DNA from: an uncultured Eubacterium sp.
GTDB lineage: Bacteria > Bacillota > Clostridia > Lachnospirales > Lachnospiraceae
DNA: 64,000 nt
Reading direction: 5' to 3'
NCBI GenBank assembly: GCA_910584875.1
Contig: CAJUDA010000007.1
Coordinates: 62,001-126,000, forward strand
The translations under genes were made by a program, and so were the position numbers. Shown here one piece after another: positions 18,791 through 27,732 of this stretch. Numbering within the stretch: the stretch's first letter is position 1; every line of letters begins with the position of its first letter. The notes beneath the pieces were generated by a model that worked only from the letters and a program-made list of their open reading frames with translations, did no database searches and was not told the DNA's origin.

Positions 18791-18849
18791 CTAAAGCAGA
18801 TGGCAGATTAGACTGCCGGGCCCGCATGAAGATCTGTCATTAGCTTTAG
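18791..18849 (+). promoter_or_regulatory. Long imperfect stem-loop in flagellin 5' leader
   Basis: CTAAAGC (18791-18797) pairs with GCTTTAG (18843-18849), and ATGGCAGAT (18800-18808) pairs with ATCTGTCAT (18832-18840, one G-U). That gives about 17 base pairs with one mismatch and a 23-nt loop. An AAGGA at 18780-18784 just precedes it. It may stabilise the abundant flagellin mRNA or set up CsrA binding; the function is inferred. Confidence 0.65.
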
Positions 18850-18870
18850 ATATTATAAACTAAAAAAATA

Positions 18871-18905
18871 ATCGGCAGGGAAGCCGATATAAATTCAAGG
18901 AGGAA
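18871..18905 (+). promoter_or_regulatory. Candidate tandem CsrA binding sites in flagellin leader
   Basis: Site 1: ATCGGC-AGGGAA-GCCGAT (18871-18888), a 6-bp stem displaying an ANGGAN hexaloop; with flanking bases it reads CAGGGAAG, matching the CsrA core CANGGANG. Site 2: the Shine-Dalgarno AAGGAGGAA (18897-18905), which also contains GGA and lies 6 nt before ATG 18912. A hairpin site plus a ribosome-site GGA is the arrangement known for B. subtilis hag. The direct regulators FliW and CsrA are encoded 4 kb upstream. Confidence 0.8.
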
Positions 18906-18911
18906 TGTATT

Positions 18912-19742
18912 ATGATAGTACAGCACAATATTACATCAATGAATGCCAACAGACAGTTGGGAATCGTAGGCGGAAACCTTTCCAAGGCTACTGAGAAACT
19001 GGCAAGTGGTTACAGAATCAACCGTGCAGCAGACGATGCAGCAGGTCTTGCAATTTCTGAGAAGATGAGAGCTCAGGTTCGTGGTCTGAACAGAGCTTCT
19101 GACAATGCTCAGGATGGTATCTCCCTCATTCAGACAGCTGAGGGTGCTCTGGATCAGCAGCATGCAATTCTGCAGAGAGTTCGTGAACTGGTAGTACAGG
19201 GCGGTAACAGTGGTGTTCTGGACTCTGGTGTAGCTTCTGGTTCTGGAGATGATGACTTCCAGAAGATCCAGGATGAGATTCTTGAACTGAAGAAAGAGTT
19301 CGAGAGAATTAACAGCCAGACCCAGTTCAACAAGAAGAAACTGTTGAATGGTGATTACCAGAGTCAGTGGCTGCAGATCGGTGCTAACGACGGTGAAGGT
19401 ATCGGTGTTACAATCAGCACGACTGCATGGGCAAGTGTTAGCGTTCTGGCTGGCGTGGCAGGTACTGATGGTAGTCAGATCGCTATCGTTGACAGCATGA
19501 TCAAGAGCGTTACGACAGTACGAAGCAAGTTGGGTGCTATCCAGAACCGTCTGGAGTACACCGTTAAGGTTGATGACAATACAGCTGAGAACCTTCAGGC
19601 TGCAGAGTCCCGTCTTCGTGATACTGATATGGCAGACGAAATGACCAGATTCTCCAAGGAGAGTATCCTTCAGCAGGCAGCTACTTCTATGCTTGCTCAG
19701 GCAAATCAGGCAAATCAGGGAGTGCTTTCACTTCTCGGGTAA
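18912..19742 (+). CDS. fliC: Flagellin
   Basis: 276 aa filament subunit, short as in B. subtilis Hag. N-terminal D0/D1 (MIVQHNITSMNANRQL...ATEKLASGYRINRAADDAAGLAISEKM) and C-terminal helix (NLQAAESRLRDTDMADEM...MLAQANQANQGVLSLLG) are intact; the variable D2/D3 region is reduced to ~60 residues rich in Ser, Thr and Gly (SVSVLAGVAGTDGSQ), where O-glycans would be attached. Codon choice is more biased than in the neighbouring genes, fitting high expression. It is monocistronic: its own SigD-type promoter, a structured leader and a strong terminator. The adjacent glycan genes suggest that it is glycosylated. Confidence 0.97.
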   Translation: MIVQHNITSMNANRQLGIVGGNLSKATEKLASGYRINRAADDAAGLAISEKMRAQVRGLNRASDNAQDGISLIQTAEGALDQQHAILQRVRELVVQGGNSGVLDSGVASGSGDDDFQKIQDEILELKKEFERINSQTQFNKKKLLNGDYQSQWLQIGANDGEGIGVTISTTAWASVSVLAGVAGTDGSQIAIVDSMIKSVTTVRSKLGAIQNRLEYTVKVDDNTAENLQAAESRLRDTDMADEMTRFSKESILQQAATSMLAQANQANQGVLSLLG

Positions 19743-19793
19743 TCAGTCTGAGTGCATGGAGATTTGGGAATGTTGTACAATGCATAGTAGAGA

Positions 19794-19830
19794 GGATATC
19801 CCGGTATTTGATATCGGGATGTCCTTTTTC
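19794..19830 (+). terminator. Intrinsic terminator after flagellin
   Basis: A 14-bp stem (19794-19807 with 19811-19824, two G-U pairs, 3-nt loop) is followed by TTTTT (19825-19829). Confidence 0.9.
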
Positions 19831-19869
19831 CGTTATAGTAAAGTTTGATTGATCGAAGAGGAGGCTGTC

Positions 19870-22209
19870 ATGGAATTTCCAGATTCTTATTTTGAAGACG
19901 AGGTACGAGATGGATTTTATGTGCCGGGCATGATGAAACGTGCCTGGGCGGCACAGATCGAAATCATGCATACGGTTGTGGTGATCTGCGAAAAGTATGG
20001 GCTTTCCTGCTTCGCTGAATGGGGAACCTTTCTGGGGGCGGTCCGCCATGGAGGGATGATTCCCTGGGATGATGATGTCGACGTCTGTATGAAGAGGAGA
20101 GATTATGAGAAATTCCTGGAGGTTGCAGAACAAGAGCTGCCTGAGGGATATTGGATCATGAATTACCGGAATACCGAAACAGACAATATGGTTACAAAAA
20201 TATTGAATTATCCTTTATATCTGATTGCGGAAGAGGATCTGCCAAAATCCCATGGCTATCCTTATGTGGCGAGCATCGATCTCTTTGTTATGGATTATCT
20301 GCCACGGGAGAAAGAAAAGGAGGATGCGATATGGGACCTCACACAGCTGGTGGGACAGCTGAACTACCGCATTAATGAGGATGCGATGGACTCTAAAGAG
20401 ATCATGGATGTGTTTCACAGTGTGGTACAGATGAGCGGGGTTGCTTTTGACAAAGAGAAGCCGATGAAACGCCAGCTGGTTCAGGCAATGGATGATATCG
20501 CTGCTTGTTTCCATGAGGAAAATAGTGATGAAATTTCGATTCTTACCTACTTTACAAATGAGAGGACATACCGTTTTCCAAAATCCTTTTATATAGAGAC
20601 GGTACGGATCCCGTTTGAGAATATGGAAATTACTGTTCCTGTGGAGTATGACAGGGCTTTACACATAAAATACGGTGATTATATGAAACCGGCACGCGAA
20701 TTTGACACGCATGAGTATCCCAGTTATACGACGATACACGAAGGAGTGAAACAGAGAGGGAAGATCGAACCCTATCAGTATAAATTCTCGCGGCAGGAAA
20801 TGGAAGAAGCGGAGAGGGAACGGCTGCCAAAGGAGACGCTGCGGAAAAAAGTAGAGGATTTTCTTCCCCTGTTCCAGGAGGCGCATGATGGAATACAGAA
20901 GCTGCTGCAGGAGAGGGAGTTTGATTCTGCTACAGCGGTTATGGGTGAATGCCAGGATGTGGCGATCCAAATCGGCACAATGATCGAAGCGCAGTGTGGG
21001 GAAGGACATGCTACGGTCAGGATATTGGAACAATATTGTGAGCTGTTGTTCCGGCTGCATGAAAATGTCAGTGGGGTGACAGATACTGCTGATACCAGAG
21101 AAGTACAGGATATAGTAAGCGGATTGAGACAGTTTGAAAAGGAACTGTCAGAGAGTGTTGCTTCGGATATAAAAGAAAAAAAAGAGATTGTATTTATACC
21201 ATATAAAGAAAAATATTGGAAAGCGATGGAAAGTGTATGGCAGGCGGCGGTGGCAGATGAGGATACCGAAGTATATGTCATCCCGGCGCCGTATTATTAT
21301 AAAGATGATTATGGAAAGATAAAGAAAGAGGAACCTCATTATGAGACCAATTATCCGGAGGAAGTGACCCTTACTTCCTATGAAGAGTACAATTTTGAGG
21401 CTCACCACCCGGACCGAATCGTCATCCAGTGTCCTTATGATGAATACAGCTATGGTATGACGATCCACCCCTTCTTTTATGCCAGAAATTTAAAGAAATA
21501 TACCGATAAGCTTGTTTATATCCCGCCTCTTGTGATGGACGAGATCCAGCCTGGTGATGAGAGAGGACGTGTGACACTGCGGTATTTTTGCAACATGCCG
21601 GGTATTGTCCATGCAGATCAGGTCATTGTCCAGTCTGAGCAGATGAAAGAGGTTTATGTGGAGCTTCTGACAGAATTTGCCGGAGAGGAGACAAGGGAGC
21701 TGTGGGAAGAGAAAATACAGGGAACCGGTTCCCCGGTTCAGGATCATGAGAGAGAGGATCCGTTTGAGGGATCCGGTGCTGCCAACATCCCGCAGCAATG
21801 GCGTCAGAAGATATGGCGTCCGGATGGGAGCCGTAAAAAAGTTATTTTCTATGCCACAACGGTGAGTGCGCTGTTTAGCTGTGAGGATCAGGCAGTTGAC
21901 AAGATGCGGGAGGTATTTGAGCTGTTCCGTGAAAATCAGGAAGACGTCGTGTTATGGTGGCGTCCGGATCCTAAGGTGAGAGAGGTAATGCGAAAGACAA
22001 AACCGGGCGTTTTACAGAAATACCGGGATCTTTTGCAGGAATACCGGGAGGAAGAATGGGGGATTTATGATGATTCTACGGATGTAGACCGTGCTGCCCG
22101 GTTGTGTGATGCCTATTATGGCGATGCCGGAAGCATAGCGAATCAATGCCGTGTCCAGAAGAAACCGGTGATGCTGCAAAATGTTGAAAGTAACAGGAGG
22201 CTGCGATGA
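19870..22209 (+). CDS. LicD-type phosphotransferase with C-terminal glycerophosphotransferase-like region, copy 1
   Basis: 779 aa two-domain protein. Residues ~25-200 carry the LicD signature (CFAEWGTFLGAVRHGGMIPWDDDVDVCMKR); LicD enzymes move phosphocholine or similar groups from a CDP carrier onto glycans, and the DDD/D cluster is the metal site. After a helical region (~residues 290-430), the C-terminal half (VFIPYKEKYWKAMESVW...YVIPAPYYYKDD...DRIVIQCPYDEYSYGMTIHPFFY...LVYIPPLVMDEI...VVLWWRPDPKVRE) looks like a GT-B/CDP-glycerol glycerophosphotransferase-type fold, seen by pattern only. Start ATG 19870 follows GGAGG and matches the paralogues. Its stop overlaps the start of copy 2 by 4 bp. 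Given the downstream AEP genes, CDP-AEP is a plausible donor. Confidence 0.75.
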   Translation: MEFPDSYFEDEVRDGFYVPGMMKRAWAAQIEIMHTVVVICEKYGLSCFAEWGTFLGAVRHGGMIPWDDDVDVCMKRRDYEKFLEVAEQELPEGYWIMNYRNTETDNMVTKILNYPLYLIAEEDLPKSHGYPYVASIDLFVMDYLPREKEKEDAIWDLTQLVGQLNYRINEDAMDSKEIMDVFHSVVQMSGVAFDKEKPMKRQLVQAMDDIAACFHEENSDEISILTYFTNERTYRFPKSFYIETVRIPFENMEITVPVEYDRALHIKYGDYMKPAREFDTHEYPSYTTIHEGVKQRGKIEPYQYKFSRQEMEEAERERLPKETLRKKVEDFLPLFQEAHDGIQKLLQEREFDSATAVMGECQDVAIQIGTMIEAQCGEGHATVRILEQYCELLFRLHENVSGVTDTADTREVQDIVSGLRQFEKELSESVASDIKEKKEIVFIPYKEKYWKAMESVWQAAVADEDTEVYVIPAPYYYKDDYGKIKKEEPHYETNYPEEVTLTSYEEYNFEAHHPDRIVIQCPYDEYSYGMTIHPFFYARNLKKYTDKLVYIPPLVMDEIQPGDERGRVTLRYFCNMPGIVHADQVIVQSEQMKEVYVELLTEFAGEETRELWEEKIQGTGSPVQDHEREDPFEGSGAANIPQQWRQKIWRPDGSRKKVIFYATTVSALFSCEDQAVDKMREVFELFRENQEDVVLWWRPDPKVREVMRKTKPGVLQKYRDLLQEYREEEWGIYDDSTDVDRAARLCDAYYGDAGSIANQCRVQKKPVMLQNVESNRRLR

Positions 22210-24536
22210 ATTTCCCAGATTCATATTTTGAAGATGAAGTACGCGATGGTTTTTATGTACCGGGGATGATGAAACGGTCGTGGGCGGCTCAGCTGGAGAT
22301 GCTGGATGCTATTCAGAACGTATGTGAGAAGCATCAGATCGCTTATTTCGCCGAGTGGGGAACACTGCTGGGTGCGGTCCGCCATGGCGGCATGATTCCG
22401 TGGGATGATGATATCGACATCTGCATGAAGAGAGAGGATTATGAGAAGTTTCTTGTGGCAGCTGAGGACGAACTCCCGGACGGGTATTGGATCAAATGTT
22501 ACCGGCTTGATGGCGATACGGGTAATTTGTTGACAAATGTAGTGAATTATCCGGAACTGATGATTCGGGAGAAGGATCTTCCGCGATATCACGGGTATCC
22601 CTGCATTGAAATGATTGATTTGTTTGTTCTGGACTTCCTGCCGGTAAATGAGGCAGACCAGCATACCTTATGGCAGCTTGTCAATGCTGTGGTATGGCTG
22701 ATCTATTATGCGGATCCGGATGACAGGGAGTCCTCTGAGATACAAACTGCCATTCGTTCTGTTGAGAATCTCTGCGGGACGGTATTTGACAGAAAGAAGC
22801 CAATGAAGCCACAGATCTTCCGGGCGCTGGAAAATGTGGCAGTTCGTTTCCGGGAAGAAAACTGTGAGGAGATCACAGGTCTCAATTATTACAGAAATTC
22901 CAAAGCGTATCGATTTCCGAAATCGTTTTATAAGCAGACGATGCAGGTGCCCTTTGAAAATATTGAGCTTACGGTTCCTGTGGAGTATGAAAAGCTGCTC
23001 ACACAGAAATACGGAAAATTCATGGATCCGGTCCGGCAGTTTGACAGCCATCAGTATCCGGCTTATGCAAAGGTGCAGGAGGACATCAAGGCTCAGATGA
23101 GCATTGAACCTTATCAGTATAAATTCTCGCGGCAGGAGCTGGAAACGGCAGAGAGGGAACGTCATCCCAGAGAAACATTACAGAAAAAGGTACAGGATTT
23201 TCTCCCGCTTTTTCAGGAGGCACATGAGGGAATCCGTCAGCTGCTCGCGGCAGGAGATGAAGATTCTGTGGCGGAACTGCTGGGAGAATGTCAGAATGTG
23301 GCGATCCAGATCGGTACGATGATCGAAGATCAGTGCGGGGAAGGTCATGCGACAGTAAGCATGCTGGAGCGTTACTGTGAGTCTGTTTTCCATCTTCATG
23401 AAATCGTCAGTGGAGAGTCTGGTCTGACAGAGGCGGAAAGGACACAGACGATATTTGGAGAATTGAAAGAATTTGAAGAAAAACTGGCAGAGAGCGTCGC
23501 TAGTGATCTGAAAGAAAAAAAGGAGATTGTATTTGTACCATATAAGACCGCATACTGGGGCGCAATGGAAAGCGTGTGGCAGGCGGCGATGGCGGAGGAG
23601 GATACGGAAGTTTATGTGATCCCGGCGCCGTATTATTACAAAGATGATTTTGGGAAAATTAAGAAAGATGAGCCGCATTATGAGACGGATTATCCGGAAG
23701 AGGTTATCCTTACCTCTTATGAGGACTACAATTTTGAGGTGCATCATCCGGACCGGATCGTGATCCAGTGTCCCTATGATGAATACAGCTATGGTATGAC
23801 GATCCATCCTTTCTTTTACGCCACAAATCTGAAAAAATATACGGACAGGCTTGTATACATCCCGCCCCTTGTGATGGATGAGATCCAGAACGGGGATGAG
23901 AGGGGACGTGTGACGCTGCGGTATTTCTGCAATATGCCGGGCGTTGTCCATGCGGATCAGGTGATCGTGCAGTCAGAGCAGATGAAGGATGTCTATGTGG
24001 AGCTTCTGACAGAATTTGCCGGAGAGGAGACGAGGGCGATGTGGGAAGAGAAAATACAGGGGACGGGTTCTCCTGTGCAGGACCAGGAAGGAAGAGATCC
24101 TTTTAACGCCAATAATGTGGCAGGGCAGCTGCCAGAGGAATGGCGTGTCCGGATCTGGAGACCAGATGGAAGCCGCAAAAAAGTGATCCTGTATTCGACA
24201 AGTGTAAGCGCTCTGTTCAGCCATGGGGAGCAGATGATCCGGAAGATGCAGGAGGTATTCCGGCTGTTCCAGGAGGAGCGGGAGGATATCGTGATGTGGT
24301 GGCGTCCTGACCCGAAGGTGCGGGAAGTGCTGCGCAAGACCAAGCCAGGTGTTCTGCAGAAATACCGTGACCTGGTACAGGAGTACAGAGACGCCGGCTG
24401 GGGGATCTATGATGATACGCCAGAGAGGGAGCGTGCAGTCAGATTGTGTGATGCCTATTATGGAGATGCCGGGAGCACAGCCAATATGTGCAGGGGGCAG
24501 AAGAAGCCCGTGATGTTCCAGGATGCGGCGGTATAA
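22206..24536 (+). CDS. LicD-type phosphotransferase with C-terminal glycerophosphotransferase-like region, copy 2
   Basis: 776 aa paralogue of the preceding gene, closely similar over its whole length (PDSYFEDEVRDGFYVPGMMKR at the start; WDDDIDICMKREDYEKFL in the LicD site; the same YVIPAPYYYKDD and MWWRPDPKVRE strings in the C-terminal half). The ATG lies in the last codons of copy 1 behind AGGAGG, so translation is coupled. Differences cluster around residues 75-230 and 400-440, which may set acceptor specificity. Likely a cytosolic or membrane-associated transferase in the same glycan pathway. Confidence 0.75.
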   Translation: MNFPDSYFEDEVRDGFYVPGMMKRSWAAQLEMLDAIQNVCEKHQIAYFAEWGTLLGAVRHGGMIPWDDDIDICMKREDYEKFLVAAEDELPDGYWIKCYRLDGDTGNLLTNVVNYPELMIREKDLPRYHGYPCIEMIDLFVLDFLPVNEADQHTLWQLVNAVVWLIYYADPDDRESSEIQTAIRSVENLCGTVFDRKKPMKPQIFRALENVAVRFREENCEEITGLNYYRNSKAYRFPKSFYKQTMQVPFENIELTVPVEYEKLLTQKYGKFMDPVRQFDSHQYPAYAKVQEDIKAQMSIEPYQYKFSRQELETAERERHPRETLQKKVQDFLPLFQEAHEGIRQLLAAGDEDSVAELLGECQNVAIQIGTMIEDQCGEGHATVSMLERYCESVFHLHEIVSGESGLTEAERTQTIFGELKEFEEKLAESVASDLKEKKEIVFVPYKTAYWGAMESVWQAAMAEEDTEVYVIPAPYYYKDDFGKIKKDEPHYETDYPEEVILTSYEDYNFEVHHPDRIVIQCPYDEYSYGMTIHPFFYATNLKKYTDRLVYIPPLVMDEIQNGDERGRVTLRYFCNMPGVVHADQVIVQSEQMKDVYVELLTEFAGEETRAMWEEKIQGTGSPVQDQEGRDPFNANNVAGQLPEEWRVRIWRPDGSRKKVILYSTSVSALFSHGEQMIRKMQEVFRLFQEEREDIVMWWRPDPKVREVLRKTKPGVLQKYRDLVQEYRDAGWGIYDDTPERERAVRLCDAYYGDAGSTANMCRGQKKPVMFQDAAV

Positions 24537-24541
24537 AAAGG

Positions 24542-24570
24542 TTGATTCACCAGGTTGTCTCTGATACAAT
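24542..24570 (+). promoter_or_regulatory. SigA-type promoter upstream of third LicD gene
   Basis: TTGATT (24542-24547), 17-nt spacer, TACAAT (24565-24570), 50 bp upstream of the third LicD paralogue. It gives copy 3 and the AEP genes a vegetative promoter separate from copies 1 and 2. Confidence 0.65.
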
Positions 24571-24620
24571 AGGAAAGAGAAATTTGATGAAGTAGAGTCA
24601 GGCGGGGCAGGAGGATTGAT

Positions 24621-26534
24621 ATGCAGTTTCCAGACTCCTATTTTGAGGATGAAGTACGGGAAGGCTTTTATATATCCAGTCTTATGAAACGTGCCTGGGC
24701 AGCGCAGATGGAAGTATTAGAGGCTGTCCGGGCGATTTGTGATGTACATCATATCCGGTATTTTGCCGAGTGGGGGACATTGCTTGGTGTGGTCCGCCAT
24801 GGAGGCAGGATTCCCTGGGATGATGATATCGACATCTGTATGCTGCGGGAGGATTTCGATCGGTTCCGCAGTCTGGCAGACGAAGAACTCACCGGAGGAT
24901 GCTGGTTTATGGATTATCGCTGGAATGATGATTTTGACCATCCCATCGGCAGGATCATTAATTCCAGAGTGCTTGTACTGGAAGGGGAAAGACTGGAGAA
25001 ATATCATGGATTCCCTTATGTGGCAGGCATCGATATTTATTGTATGGATGATCTTCCCGGGAATCCTGTACAGGAAGAAGAATATTTTGAACTGATCCGT
25101 TATGTATATACGCTGATCGATGAGATCCGGCTGGGCAAGGAAGGCGTACTTCAGACCGATCCGGATGAGCTGGAACAACATATCCGCAGAGCAGAAGAAT
25201 GGTGCAATGTGCGTTTTGACAGGTCGAAGCCCATAAAGCAACAGTTATATGCTGTTTTGGAAAAGAAGGTGGCGCCGATGTATGCCAGTGCCGGCGCACA
25301 GGAGATTGCCAACCTGTCTATGTGGAGAAGAAACCGTAATTGCCGTCTGCCAAAGGAGTGCTATAGGGACTGCATCTGGATGCCGTTTGAATATATGGAG
25401 ATGCCGGTGCCGGTAGCATACGAAGAGGTGTTGGCAAAGAAATATGGTGCTGGCTGGATGGTTCCGGTCCGTGCCGGAAGCGACCATGATTATCCGACGT
25501 ATGAAGCACAGCAGGAATTTTTAAAACAGGAGGATGCCGGACAGCTTTTTGAATATCAGTTTTCCCGTGAGGAGATGGAGGAAACAGCGGCCGCCCGCCA
25601 GCCGAAGGAGACATTACAGATTAAGACTATGGGATTTCTGGGACTCTTTCATGAAGCGCATGAAGAGATCCGGCGTTTTGCTGCCAAAGGTTTCTGGCAG
25701 CAGGCGATGGCGATTTTGGGAGAATGTCAGAATGCTGCCATTGAGCTCGGCACGATGATCGAGGAGGAAAAAGGTGAGGGGACAGCGACGGTCCATGTGC
25801 TGGAGCAGTATTGTGAGACGATATTTCATCTGCACCAGAAAATGCAGGAAATCCCGACGGATGCCGGAGCAGACCTGTCACCAGAGGAATTGCTTGACAC
25901 GTTATCTGCTTCGGAGAAGCAGCTTGCAGATTGTGCCGGACGGGAGCTGCATGAGAAAAAAGAGGTAGTATTTGTGCCATATAAATCTTCTTTCTGGGGT
26001 GCGATGGAGAGTATCTGGAGGGCAGCAGTGGAGGATGAAGAAACACAGGTGTATGTGGTACCAGCTCCTTATTATTATAAAGATGCCTATGGAAAAGCAA
26101 AATCGGGGGAGCCGCATTATGAGACAGACTATCCGCCAGATGTGACGGTCACATCGTATGAGGAATATGATTTTAATAAGCGTCACCCGGACCGGATCGT
26201 CATCCAGTGTCCTTATGATGAATACAATTATGGGCTGACGATTCATCCGTTCTTTTATGCAAAGAACCTGAAACAGTATACGGAACAGCTGGTCTATATC
26301 CCGCCTCTTGTGATGGATGAGATCAGTCCGGAGGATGACCGTGCCAGAAAGATGCTGAAAGCGTTCTGCAATATGCCGGGCGTCGTCCATGCGGATACGG
26401 TGATCGTGCAGTCGGAGCAGATGAAAGAGGTCTATGTTGAACTGCTGACGGAGTTTGCAGGTGCAGATACCAGGCAGATCTGGGAAAAGAAGATCCTGGG
26501 ACTGGGATCGCCATTGTGGGATATTAGAAAATAG
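24621..26534 (+). CDS. LicD-type phosphotransferase, copy 3, C-terminally shortened
   Basis: 637 aa paralogue. It keeps the LicD motif (FAEWGTLLGVVRHGGRIPWDDDIDICM) and most of the C-terminal domain (YVVPAPYYYKDA...DRIVIQCPYDEYNYGLTIHPFFY...LVYIPPLVMDEI) but stops at LGSPLWDIRK. It lacks the last ~120-130 residues present in copies 1 and 2, including the WWRPDPKVRE segment. It is more diverged than those two are from each other. AGGAGG at 24609-24614 sets the start. It runs directly into aepZ (21-bp gap), so it is the LicD copy most closely tied to AEP synthesis. The lost segment might mean altered donor use or loss of one activity. Confidence 0.75.
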   Translation: MQFPDSYFEDEVREGFYISSLMKRAWAAQMEVLEAVRAICDVHHIRYFAEWGTLLGVVRHGGRIPWDDDIDICMLREDFDRFRSLADEELTGGCWFMDYRWNDDFDHPIGRIINSRVLVLEGERLEKYHGFPYVAGIDIYCMDDLPGNPVQEEEYFELIRYVYTLIDEIRLGKEGVLQTDPDELEQHIRRAEEWCNVRFDRSKPIKQQLYAVLEKKVAPMYASAGAQEIANLSMWRRNRNCRLPKECYRDCIWMPFEYMEMPVPVAYEEVLAKKYGAGWMVPVRAGSDHDYPTYEAQQEFLKQEDAGQLFEYQFSREEMEETAAARQPKETLQIKTMGFLGLFHEAHEEIRRFAAKGFWQQAMAILGECQNAAIELGTMIEEEKGEGTATVHVLEQYCETIFHLHQKMQEIPTDAGADLSPEELLDTLSASEKQLADCAGRELHEKKEVVFVPYKSSFWGAMESIWRAAVEDEETQVYVVPAPYYYKDAYGKAKSGEPHYETDYPPDVTVTSYEEYDFNKRHPDRIVIQCPYDEYNYGLTIHPFFYAKNLKQYTEQLVYIPPLVMDEISPEDDRARKMLKAFCNMPGVVHADTVIVQSEQMKEVYVELLTEFAGADTRQIWEKKILGLGSPLWDIRK

Positions 26535-26555
26535 GAAGAGCGAAAGGGAGGAACT

Positions 26556-27719
26556 ATGGACAAGAAACTTCTATCGGGGATCCGGCGCAATATATTATTA
26601 AACCCCGGACCATCGACTACGACAGATACGGTGAAGCTGGCGCAGCTTGTACCGGATATCTGTCCAAGAGAGAAAGATTTTACCGCGCTGATGAAGAAAC
26701 TGCGCACGGATCTGCTGCGCGTCGTTCATGCGGATCCAGAGAAATATACATCCGTGTTGTTCTGCGGATCCGGTACGATTAATATTGATGTGTGTCTGAA
26801 CTCTCTTCTGCCGGAGAATAAGAAAGTTCTGGTGATCAATAACGGGGCGTATAGTACCCGTGCTGTGGAGGTCTGTGAATATTATGGACTGCCTCATATT
26901 GATCTGAAGTTTCCGGAGGATCAGCTGCCGGATTTACAAGTGATCGAGCAGGTGCTGATAGAAAATCCGGACATTGCACTGGTACATACGACCCATAATG
27001 AGACGGGGACAGGAATCCTGAATCCCGTTCGTGAGATCGGGGAACTGGTACATCGGAACAATGCTGTATTTACAGTAGATACAACGTCTACCCTGGCGAT
27101 GCGTCCGATTGATCTGGAACGGGATCATATCGATTTTTGCATGGCGTCAGCACAGAAGGGGCTGATGGCGATGACCGGGCTGTCGTTTATCATAGGAAAC
27201 CGTTCAATGATCGAAGCCTCTGCCGTTTATCCAAAGCGGTCTTATTATTGCAATCTCTATCTGCAGTATCATGTCTTTGAGACGACGGGTGAGATGCATT
27301 TTACACCGCCGGTGCAGACGGTCTACGCCGCGGTACAGGCGCTGGAGGAGTATTTCCAGGAGGGAGAAGAAGAGAAATGGGCGCGTCATACAAGGGTCTT
27401 TGAGGCAATCCATGAGGGACTGGACCGGCTTGGTTTCAAAGATATGATCCGGCGGGAGTGGCAGGCGGGACTTGTCGTATCGGTCCTTTACCCGGACGAC
27501 GGAAACTGGGATTTTGAAAAGGTACATGATTATTGTTATGAACGGGGATTTACGATCTACCCGGGGAAAGTATCCGGTTCCAATACATTTCGTCTGTGTG
27601 CCCTGGGAGCGATCGACAAGCAGGATATTGAAGAATTTTTTGTAGTGCTGGAAGAAGCATTAAGGCATACGGGTGCGGCAGTACCCGTACTTTATAAATC
27701 AGACAGATGCTCTTCTTAA
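26556..27719 (+). CDS. aepZ: 2-aminoethylphosphonate:pyruvate aminotransferase
   Basis: 387 aa class V PLP aminotransferase that, in the biosynthetic direction, makes 2-aminoethylphosphonate (AEP) from phosphonoacetaldehyde. The N-terminal NILLNPGPSTTTDTVK and CGSGTINID strings are typical of PhnW/AepZ. PLP-binding Asp is in VDTTSTLAM (~175) and the Schiff-base Lys in ASAQKGLMAM (~201). The biosynthetic role is read from the context: PEP mutase and phosphonopyruvate decarboxylase genes follow, and no phosphonatase is present. The start is behind AAAGGGAGG. Confidence 0.9.
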   Translation: MDKKLLSGIRRNILLNPGPSTTTDTVKLAQLVPDICPREKDFTALMKKLRTDLLRVVHADPEKYTSVLFCGSGTINIDVCLNSLLPENKKVLVINNGAYSTRAVEVCEYYGLPHIDLKFPEDQLPDLQVIEQVLIENPDIALVHTTHNETGTGILNPVREIGELVHRNNAVFTVDTTSTLAMRPIDLERDHIDFCMASAQKGLMAMTGLSFIIGNRSMIEASAVYPKRSYYCNLYLQYHVFETTGEMHFTPPVQTVYAAVQALEEYFQEGEEEKWARHTRVFEAIHEGLDRLGFKDMIRREWQAGLVVSVLYPDDGNWDFEKVHDYCYERGFTIYPGKVSGSNTFRLCALGAIDKQDIEEFFVVLEEALRHTGAAVPVLYKSDRCSS

Positions 27720-27732
27720 AAAGGAGGAAACG

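Noticed and set aside
18883..18890. GCCGATAT resembling a SigD -10 in the flagellin leader
   Set aside because: The nearest TAAA is 18 nt away and a start here would remove nearly the whole leader; the sequence is explained as the 3' arm of the CsrA hairpin. The promoter at 18742-18767 fits better.
26323..26707. Open frames antisense to the LicD copy 3/aepZ junction
   Set aside because: No ribosome site, compositionally biased, and fully explained by the coding strand.
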